This document shows positions 25,038 through 34,064 of a DNA stretch of 64,000 nucleotides, piece after piece. The notes under the pieces were generated by a model that worked only from the letters and a program-made list of their open reading frames with translations, ran no database searches and was not told the DNA's origin. Origin of the DNA: Neolentinus lepideus HHB14362 ss-1. Taxonomy: Eukaryota > Basidiomycota > Agaricomycetes > Gloeophyllales > Gloeophyllaceae. The translations under genes were made by a program, and so were the position numbers. Position 1 is the first letter of the stretch. Every line of letters starts with the position of its first letter. The DNA is taken from assembly GCA_001632425.1 (NCBI GenBank), contig KV425552.1, positions 438,899 to 502,898 of the forward strand. Direction: 5' to 3'.

Positions 25038-26621
25038 TCATTCTGCATTCTCCGTCAATTCTTTATTCAGGCCCTCCCTCTTCACGCAATTCTCGAATTT
25101 GAAGCTCTGTGCAAGCTTGTCCAGCTCTTCTTCATCCATACCCGTAAAATGTTCCGCCCACTCTTTCACTAGGTATTCTCCTAACAGCATGGTGCGCGCC
25201 AACCTCGTCACGCGTCCCTCGATCCCCCAGATCGGAGGGTACAAGTTTTGATGCTCATTTGGCACAGCGTCCTTGATAAGGTTCACTAAAGGCTCGTATA
25301 GATGCCGAACATAACGGTCGTCGGCGCCCCATGCGTCCACGGCGAGCCGCCACTTCTTCTGCAAAAACTTTTCGAACAGTTTCATGTATGGCGTCTCTTC
25401 TGAGACATAGACCATGCCTTGGAAGCCTATATCTTTGTACAACCAGATCGACCAGCTTAGTCGGTCCTGTAGGAATATGTCGATTAGACGTCCTGGCATT
25501 CGCGCGAGTCACCATGATTCACTCACCTTCTTGTAGAGCTCCAATTGGTATCGCAGGACTTTCATTCGTCTGTCGTTAATCTCTACCCAGTCGTCGCCTT
25601 CGAAATCCTTCCGAGCATAGACGGGACCCCATTCGCCATTCCAAACGCAGAAGCCCCGCTCGTCCATCCATGCGCGCTTCCTCTGGTAAGTTTTCCTGAT
25701 GCTATCGCGTTGTGCTGTCGTCTCTTCGTAGGGCTCGGGAGCCTTGGGGAACCCGTACACCGCGTAGTCGTGGATAGCATATGCCGAATTTGGCCACCTA
25801 TCTTTCGCATCTTCTGGGAATGCCGAAAAATCAATGGCATATGTGTTTCCGTCGAAGAAAACGATGTGGTTGGGATCTTCCTTCCGTATCACGGCATAGA
25901 CTCGGTCATAGAAATCGATCAGCCGGGTATGTTTGGGATCGGACGGTTCGTTTAGTGGGTTGTAGCCAGCAATCCAGGGGTTGTCCTTGTAATGCTTTGC
26001 CACCTCTCCCCAGAGCCAGACCAATCTGTCTTGGAAATCCTTGTGGATCCAGAACGTCGGGATGTGGGTCCCTGCATCGCAATGCCAACCACCGTTCTGA
26101 CCGCCAGGTGCGCTGTGCATGTCGATAATTGTGTAAATCTGATATTTTGCGCATAAGGCGATGACACGGTCGAGGTGTTTGAACCCCTCGGGTCTCAGGA
26201 CGCGCGGGTTGGTGTCGTCTTCGAAATGCCGGTAAGATATCGCAATACGGATACAGTTCAAGGAGAGAGATTTAAAGAATTGTGCGTCCGGTTCGGTAAA
26301 GAAGTACTCGAGAAACTGGACATGGATAGGAGCAGTGAGATGCCATATATTCAAAGCAAGGAATAACCCGACCTTGTCGAAGAAGAATTCCGACTTCTTG
26401 GGGCCTATGACTTCTGCAAGCGCATCCCGGATCTGAAACTCGACCGAAGGGTACCCAGTGATGAAGTTCTCCATTCTATGGACTAGTATGAACGCAATGC
26501 TGCATGTATCGCACTGTATAGGCTCTCACAACATCCATCCACCCAGTCCGGCTCCACGCAGAATAATTTCCTTTCCATTCGAGTCGACGATCTTGGTACC
26601 CTCAACCTTGAGATACGACAT
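25038..26621 (-). CDS. Cytosolic GH5 family beta-glycosidase
   Basis: Retaining glycoside hydrolase of family 5, resembling fungal intracellular exo-beta-glucanase/endoglucanase-like enzymes. Minus-strand exons: 26621-26530, 26475-26373, 26315-25525, 25466-25038. Motifs along the barrel: LRGAGLGGWM, NCIRIAISYRHFED, IDMHSAPGGQNGGW, the acid/base Glu in GYNPLNEPSD, AIHDYAVYG, the nucleophile Glu in VWNGEWGPV, and WSIWLYKDIGFQG. No signal peptide precedes the domain (MSYLKVEGTKIVDSNGKEI), so it probably acts in the cytosol. The C-terminal ~120 residues are helical and charged (AEHFTGMDEEELDKLA). The exact substrate cannot be read from sequence. Confidence 0.9.
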
Positions 26622-27103
26622 TCCGTGAAAGTGAGTTTGGATACGCCACGACTCTCGTTGCTCGTAATATATGTATCTAGAGCGCTTGTTCCATCGGTCC
26701 GCGTACACCGATAGCAGACTACATTCCGAACTTACGCCGCGTCGCACAGACTGCGGCACAGTTTAGTGAGAGAACTGGAGGTCATGTGTTCGAGTTATTC
26801 AACGGCTCTCTGGAAATAAAAGAGAATAGGCTGCGAGTGACACAATTTGTCAGTTCCCCGCTCCTGAGGCCTGAAGCACATTCCTGCTTCAAGGTGATAA
26901 TTAAACCAAAGCTCTTTATCCTGCAAACATCCACATCCGGGCTGACCTAGTAGTTATAGTTATACCTGTGTCAATATCGCACTACTGCGTACTTTGTTTG
27001 ACTACATAGCTGCACACACGCCTAAACACGTACAGAATAGAGGTCCGCTCCAGACCAGCTACAATCGTCAAACCTGACGAAACAGACGAAGCTCAACCCC
27101 ATC
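26622..27103. other. Intergenic, no gene seen
   Basis: 5' flank of the GH5 gene and 3' flank of the first DUF6533 gene. Near 27015-27095 it holds sequence related to about 29825-29920, the left edge of the segmental duplication. Confidence 0.45.
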
Positions 27104-28790
27104 TCACATTGACATTTTCCCGGATTTATATTTCTGGTGTTCTTCCTCTAGAATAAATGCATCCGTTCCTTGCTGGATGCCCGTACGGATCGGCACTAGT
27201 TCTATCGCCACTGAGCTCTGTCGGCTGGCAGCTGCTACTCGTTGCAAATGCAAGATCATGCGAGTCGCGGCCGATGTAGGGACGACCACAATGAAGGGAA
27301 AGCACGGAAAACCCTTCGCTGCGTCCGATGGGCTAATCCTAAGAGCGCCCGGAACGATCTCAACGAGCAAAGCGATGATTATCCTAGAGGACTTTGATTA
27401 GACCGGGGAGTAGATACAGACCATATAGCTTGTGTGGCATACCATATATAATCCTGTATAGAATCTCTGAGCAAAGTAACCAGCAGGTGGCCACCGTAGC
27501 CCCAGGACACTGGCACATCCATGGTACGACGCGTCCAGACATGTAACACGGCTCTGTAAACGATCACAGACGCCATGATCGCATCGAAGATGAGGCAGGG
27601 CACACTTTGAAATGGATGTTAACTTCAGGTCTTGTACGCTGTTAATGGAAGAATCTCACAAACTCCATTGCACTTCAGTATGGCAGTATGTGACATCCTC
27701 AAAGGTGACGGGTGTGGCTGCGGAGTAGTAAAAGGTCGCTGCTATCGTGAAGCCAGATTCCAGGGCAAATAGAATAGCAAGAACTATGATATGCCACCAT
27801 TCTGTCTATGCGTTGGGCGTATAGGAACGAATGGTAGCATCTGAATACGCACTGTTGCCTAGTATCGCGTACATTCGAACCGCGAGGATTACTGTAACAA
27901 ATAAAATGGAAGTTGTGCACTCGTCGTCAACAGAAAAATAAAATTACTTGCTTTGAACAATGCATATTGACAGCGCCACTATCAAACGGAGCAAACAGAA
28001 ACGCTTCAAGAGACAACCGAGATAGAGAGTATGAATGATCTTACACGCGCACCCAGAGGACAAAATGAACGCGTTACCTATCCATACAAACAGTCGTTGC
28101 ATCATCTAGGGTATCGAGGAGGAGAACACGTACACGATCTACATCGTTTGGTTCGTTCGGACATCAGAATAAGCTTCAGTGCGTACATAAATCAGGACGA
28201 CGAACAGAACATTTGATGTCTGGAGGAACTGGACTGATCGTCGCCAGTCGCACCAACCAAGATCTGCATTGGCTGGGAGACTCACGGGTAGTAATCGCCA
28301 CTGCAGAGGCCAATCCATAATATCTGTTCTGGAGGTCGCAACCCCACTATTATCCTCGAAGATAGAAGCGAGGCTATGAAACTCACAATAAAATACAGAA
28401 CCTTCATAGGTGACCATGGTAACTTCTAGTAGTCAAGTTGAGATTCAATTGTCTTTGCATTCTTCGCTGGACTAACCCAAATAACCTCGACCTAGTGACG
28501 AGTGATATAGACTCAGGCACAACTCGAGTATTCTGTGACGAAACTCACCTCTGAGCAAATCGTCGATACTATACTTATTTTCTATATATCGCATGAGAGG
28601 CATAAACAGCGATGATCATTTACAAAGATGGTGAAGGTAGAAAGTGACAGCAGCGCCTGACACCGCAACCCAAATGAGATAAATAACCAGCCCTCGCTGT
28701 CTGCATGCAGCTAGACTTACAGAAAGAATACCTGTTCAACTCGACAATTTTTAGCGTATCAATCGCTGCCTGAGTTACGGTGGAGATCAT
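27104..28790 (-). CDS. DUF6533-type multi-pass membrane protein, copy A
   Basis: Basidiomycete-expanded membrane protein family with unknown ligand and role. The first Met begins ISTVTQAAIDTLKIVELNRYSF. Very small exons then give HHLLSTICSEVEVIWKLPWSPMKVLYFI and NRYYGLASAV, which match the DUF6533 pattern (TM helix, EV..IW, WS..K.L, NRY). Later exons carry further helices: EWWHIIVLAILFALESGFTI, TFEDVTYCHTEVQWSL, CLIFDAIMASVIVYRAVLH, and IIIALLVEIVPG before FPFIVVVPTSAATRMIL. The C-terminal cytosolic tail ends KSGKMSM. No lesion was seen in the exons I could trace, but the exons between about 27880 and 28190 are not resolved. It is paralogous to copy B, about 2.8 kb to the right. Confidence 0.72.
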
Positions 28791-29920
28791 CAGAAGTAAG
28801 CGAGCGAGGAACGGGAACCAAAGTATTAAATACGCACCGTCATCACTGCGGTCATGATTAGTGATGAGACAGTGCAGCGACCGAATTTACGACACTTTCG
28901 GTAGACCAAGATCTCGTTTCTAGCAGTATATGCAGACCAAAAAAAAAAGCCGTATTGGCTTGCGTGTCAGAGTGTAGACGGTGATGTGTATACACGCACA
29001 CACTTTATATACGGTACATGTTCGGGCATGCTTTCTTATACTTAGCACGACGGAGAAAAAGAAACACCTTAGATTATTAAGGTTGTTTCAGTACTCTTTC
29101 CGGAGGCGCCGCCTCTAGACACGACAGGCTTTCTCGCTGAGCTAGGTCATTGCGAGGCGCGTAAGAAAGATGTGTGTTACCGACTTTTGGAGCGTTGATA
29201 ATGAAATCGGGCGGAGTTTGAAATCCACAAAAGGTAAGTAACGTATCCAAAAAACTCTGTAAAATCCATATGTCGAGCTTTTTCTCAATAGGCGTATGTT
29301 ATATAGAACACCCTCATTTAGATTGGATTGCATTTAACACATACCGGCATCCTTGTACAAACAGATGCAGAATACAGTGCTGGACCGTCAAATGACGCGG
29401 CACATTTCAGTCGGCTCCGCATCAACTTCCTGGCCACTTGATACTTAACTCTGGAAAAATTACATTATCGTATTGCTACATGATAATAGTATATAAATGA
29501 ATTTTTTTAAGAGGGCAATACAAGCCATGCTTGTGCTATGAATGAACCTTCCAAACAGACCCGAAGAGCAGTCCACCATCAGGTGGCGCGACAATACAAA
29601 ATTACTATAATTGGCATAAGAGCCGAAGGCGCGGCACTACAAATTCCACGATAAATTCACTTCGCGTCAATGTTCACTCTGAAATGTTTATAGCTCGCTC
29701 ATATTACAGTAAATCAGCGCAAATTCCTGGGATACTATAGTACACATTCCTGTCATGATTTAGCAATTTTTTTGAAAAAAAACGAATGAAAAATGGGTCC
29801 TCTAGGGACCATTGCGCCGCTTGACGGTCCGCGTCACCTGACGGTCCGACACTGTATTAGGAACGATTTAGACAAGTACACCGTCAAACCCGCTGAAACC
29901 GACGAAGCTCATCCACATCC
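28791..29920. other. AT-rich spacer between DUF6533 copies
   Basis: No gene recognised. A run of nine A residues (about 28940) and several homopolymer T/A tracts (29505, 29770) mark it as non-coding. A segment near 29095-29140 (TTTCCGGAGGCG) resembles one near 33345 (TTTCTGGAGGCG), hinting at a wider duplicated or repetitive unit. Confidence 0.45.
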
Positions 29921-31594
29921 TCATGCTTTTATTCCTGTTTGTCCTTCCTCTAGAACCAACACATCCGTTCCTTTCTGGATGCCCCCACTATGACGGATCG
30001 ACACCAATTCAATCGATATTGATCGCTGTCGGCTAGTAACTGCTACTCGGTGCAAATGCAAGATCATGTGAGTCGCAGCCGATGTCGGGATAACTGCAAT
30101 GAAGGGGAAGAGGTTGAGACCCTTCACGCGCTCTGGGCTGAACTTGGACCCCGCGATGATCTCGACGAGGAAAGCGAGGACAATCCTATAAGACTTTGAT
30201 AAGACCTGACAGCAGATACAGACGAGATGTGTGGCGCACCATGTATAATACTGTATAGAATCTCTCAGTAAAGTAACCAGCAGGCGACCACCGTAGCCCC
30301 AGGATGTCGGCACATCCATGGTCCGACACGTCCTGACATGTAATACGGCTCTGTAGACAATCACAGACGCCATGATTGCATCGAAGACGAGGCAGGGCAA
30401 ACTACGAAACGGGTGTTAGCTTAGGGCCTTGTGCGATCGCTGGATGGAATGACTCTCACAAACCCCATTGCGCTTCACCATGGCAATATGTGACATCCTC
30501 AAAGGTGACGGACGTAGCTGATGCGTAGTGAAGGGTCACTGCTATAGTGGAGCCAGATTCCGCGATGAATAGAACGGTGATAGCTATGATATGCCATCGT
30601 TCTGTCTATGCGTTTGGTACACAAGAGCGAGTGGTAGCGCCTGAATACGCACTGCTACCGAGTATCACGTACATTCGAACCGCGAGGATTACTGTAATAA
30701 ATGAAATTGAAGTTTTGCGCTCGTCATCGACAGAAAATGGAGTTACTTGCTTTGGACAATTAATATCGACAGCCACACTGGCAGACGGAGCAGAAAGAAA
30801 CACTTCAAGAGACAGTCGAGGTAGAGAGTATGAATGGCCTTACACGCGCACCCAGTGAACAACGTGAACGCATCACCTACCAATACAAACAGTCACCTCA
30901 TTGTCTAGGGTATCAAGGCGGAAACACGTACACGATCTACGCCGTTTGATCCATTCGGATATCAGAATAAGCTTCAATACGTATGCAAAAATCTGGACGA
31001 CGCACATAATATTTGATGTCTGGAGGAACTGGACTGATCATTGCCAGTCGCATCGATCAACACCGGCACCGGCTGAGAGACTCACAGGTAACAATTGTCA
31101 CTACAGAAACCAATCCGTAATATCTGTTCTGAAGGTCGCAACCTTAAGATTTATTCTCGAAGATAGATGCAAAGCTGCGAGACTCACGATAAAATACAAA
31201 ATCTTCATAGGTGACCAAGGTAATTTCTAGTAGTAAAATGAGTTTAACTGTGTTTGTGGTTGCATTCCTCGCTGGACTGACCCAAATAACTTCGACCTAG
31301 TAGCGGAGAGTTACTACAGACTCCGGTTCAACCCGAGTATTGCGCGACGAAACTCACCTCCGAGAAAATTGTCGACACTACCCTTACTCTAATCACGGCA
31401 TGGGAGGCATAGACCGCGATGACTACTTACAAAAGTGGAGAAGGTAGAAAGTAATAGCAGCGCCTGGTGCAATAACCCAAAATGAGAATTAGATAGCCAA
31501 ATGTCTGCATGCAGTTTGACTTACAGAAGGAATACCTGCTCAGCTCAACGATCTGCAGTGTATCAATCGCTGCCTGAGTTACAGTGGACACCAT
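29921..31594 (-). CDS. DUF6533-type multi-pass membrane protein, copy B
   Basis: Paralogue of copy A in the same orientation. Minus-strand 5' exons I derive: 31594-31525, 31463-31431, 31377-31358, 31296-31282, 31226-31188, 31128-31086, 31033-30981. They include exons of 33, 20 and 15 bases that encode YLLHFLSTIFSEV and VEVIW, followed by KLPWSPMKILYFI and NRYYGLVSVVTIV, the DUF6533 core. Further exons give VILAVRMYVIL, ERWHIIAITVLFIAESGSTI, TFEDVTYCHGEAQWGL, and CLVFDAIMASVIVYRAVLHV, then IVLAFLVEIIAG and FPFIAVIPTSAATHMIL. The exon content between about 30730 and 30980 is unsettled. It looks intact; function unknown. Confidence 0.75.
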
Positions 31595-32109
31595 GTGGAA
31601 GATAACGGAGTACTGGGCACCGTTGCAGAGGTAAGTGAGCGCCGAGACATGGAGCCCTTAAGGAAAGCGTAATAAGTCGATCAGCAACTGAACTGAATAC
31701 ACACTCATCACTGCGGTCCGTGATGAGATAGTCCAGGGACAGAATATCATTGTGACACTATACTCCCTATAGACTACGGTCGATGGATTACAATTGGTAT
31801 TTGCGGTTTGTGGCGTCCGTTGCAAATCCTGACGTCCGATTGGCTCACCGACGCCCGTGCTCTTTGCAGATCGTCATGTGCGTTAGTCTTGGTACAACAT
31901 ATCATAATTACGGCGTCTCGTATGGCACAGCAGGAGTTGCAGTCTTTTGTACCATGCAAAATGTTGGTGAAAACGCCGAAATGGGCCCGGGGATAGAAGA
32001 TATCTTTTGAGCCGTGGGAATACATTTTAATCGGCATATGCAGGCCTCCCGGGGTGTGGAGATTTGTTAGGTTTTAGTATCACCGGCGCGGAAGACGCCC
32101 TTCGTCAGA

Positions 32110-32217
32110 AAACGCGAATATCTCCAGGTAGAGATATCTCCAACGATTCTCCATGTCTCCGTTTATGTCGCCACGGAGACATCATTCTCCAAGACTAGCA
32201 GAATGGGGATCGCGTTT
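32110..32217. repeat. Nested imperfect inverted repeat
   Basis: An outer pair AAACGCGA (32110-32117) / TCGCGTTT (32210-32217) encloses an inner perfect 9-bp pair ATGTCTCCG (32153-32161) / CGGAGACAT (32174-32182). The two pairs are nearly concentric, so the region could fold as one long imperfect hairpin. Confidence 0.55.
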
Positions 32218-32553
32218 CTGAGCTTGCACGTACGTTCTGAGCCCAGATCCTTTCTATGTACGTCTCCGTCTCCGCAATGTACGTGCAGGAGATGTTCTCT
32301 CCATTATAGCCTCCATGGAGCTGCATTATCCGTGACTTGCACCCAGGATGGTAGTACTTCCTAATTAGTATGCAGCCTCTATGCCATCATTGGATTCTTA
32401 TCTATATAATATATTCGAAGTTAGCCTTGTGGGACATCACAGGCTCTGCCACAAATCCGTGCAGTGTTATGCAGACGGGTGCGCGAAGATAGCAGTCTGG
32501 ACGGAGACTCGCTCTCCAGCTGGAGATAGGCATTTCCGGCGGCTGGTGTCTTA

Positions 32554-32826
32554 CACGCTCCTACCCAACGATCGCTTCGGGGTCATGAATCCGAGAGCGG
32601 TGTGGCCATGTGTAAACCATGTGGTACTTACCTAATCTAGAAATATGCTTATGTAAACTTGTACGAACCTTATTTTTTATGACCCCTCCACAACGGGTCA
32701 TAAAAAATAAGGTTCGTACAAGTTTACATAAGCATATTTCTAGATTAGGTAAGTACCACATGGTTTACACATGGCCACACCGCTCTCGGATTCATGACCC
32801 CGAAGCGATCGCTGGGTAGGAGCGTG
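32554..32826. repeat. 273-base near-perfect palindrome (foldback element)
   Basis: Two arms of about 132 bases (32554-32685 and 32695-32826) are reverse complements with one mismatch that I can find (A at 32567 opposite the base expected for a pair near 32813). The spacer is only 9 bases, CTCCACAAC. The two arms explain the mirrored open frames seen on opposite strands. Outer flanks both contain GTCTTA, directly before the left arm and three bases after the right arm, possibly a target-site duplication. No transposase is present, so a non-autonomous foldback or terminal-inverted-repeat element is the simplest reading. Confidence 0.88.
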
Positions 32827-34064
32827 GGGGTCTTAGAGGAAGATGGAGGACTTCTTGGTCGCTCCGGAGCCTCTGGGACTTCATATGACTCCGGGCGGCT
32901 ACGATGGAGATTTCCGGCATTCCTGCCATTAATGCCGGGCTGACTTCGATCGTGCACATCCCGCTCATATATCATGAGCAACTGATACAGCCATTCTCGG
33001 GGCACGAAAAAATCCGGAAGATTAGAGAGCTGATTAGAGGCGCTTTTTCTCTCGGGAATATCGAAACATGTGAGAAGAGAAGACGTAAGGTTGTCTGATA
33101 TGCAATAGTACACGGGGGACGACAGGGAACAACATATATTGTTACAATGTGAACCCGGTTGCTCGCCTTAGCTCGGGTTCACTGAGGAGACGTCGCTAGC
33201 AAGTCTACGCTGGCATTAGCCACATGGCTCTCCGAGCTTTTCTTTTTTCTTTTTATGCCATTCTATCGAGCCTGCCTTACTATAGTAGCCGTTCTGACAT
33301 TGTAACATGACGGGCAAACAAACACCTAAGCTAGCGTCGAACCCTTTCTGGAGGCGTCATATATATTCATATCCGGACATGATGCATGATAGACGGTTTT
33401 GCTGAGTCTGAGGAATGTTTTGTGTCCGTTATGGACAATGCAAGTCTCCATCGATAACCATACATAGTTGGTTGCACTCCCAGCGAGTACGTATACGCCT
33501 CGGCTAGGCTCGGGTTTGCACGTATCTGGTTTTCCGATAACCTATGACAAATAACATATCATGAGAATTGCATCCGTTTGTGACGACTCATCGGACTTAG
33601 AATTTGGCAAGGCAACAACATCACAAGCTTGGAAAGCAAGATCCCAGCCACATGATTTTCTGTTGTAAACTAGGAGATATTCCTGAAACTGGCATATGTT
33701 GACATTGAGCAGAACAAGAGTTGTTATTAGTTCGATGCAACCATCGTTCCCCGCCTGATTTCTGCCAGGACCGTCGAGGCTCCGAATTGCCTTAATCGAG
33801 AGAAGTCCAAATTACTGCCGCCGGGCACGGGCGTGCGCGTGAGACGTTACCCAGTAGGTAAACACCCTTTGTTCCAGGCTTCGACCGTCTGTACCTTTCA
33901 TGATATCTGTTACTTGACTTGGACGTCGTCCAGCAGAGCGTTTTCCATTCCAGCGCCCCAGCGGTCCATCTGGTCGGTGGCAGTCAGGTGCATTCAAGTT
34001 ACACCGCGTTCTTTATTCTTCGACACTCCCTTGCGTTTCGATGAGCTCGGGCTGGGCCTGAGCC

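Larger units (their letters stand above)
27015..31790. repeat. Tandem segmental duplication (~2.8-kb period)
   Basis: About 27.05-28.9 kb and 29.85-31.75 kb are diverged direct copies that contain DUF6533 genes A and B. Matching landmarks include the MPCL[IV]FDAIMAS exon (start 27603 versus 30400), the TVTQAAIDTL first exon (28790 versus 31594), and the non-coding string CATCACTGCGGTC (near 28844 and 31707). Exon order, intron positions and some intron sequence are shared. The spacer 28.9-29.85 kb is AT-rich. Confidence 0.75.
31595..34064. other. Gene-free, repeat-bearing interval
   Basis: A 2.5-kb stretch with no supported gene. It holds two inverted-repeat structures described separately, and a small hairpin at about 33149-33182 (GTGAACCCG / CGGGTTCAC). 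Open frames at 31774-32037, 32381-32635 and 32745-33113 show no recognisable protein features; part of the last two lies inside the palindrome. Confidence 0.5.

Noticed and set aside
27104..28790. DUF6533 copy A as a pseudogene because open frames are short
   Set aside because: Small exons explain the interruptions, and the parts that can be traced splice cleanly in the same pattern as copy B.
32561..32819. Mirrored small ORFs MWYLPNLEICLC on both strands
   Set aside because: They are the same sequence read from the two arms of the palindrome, not genes.
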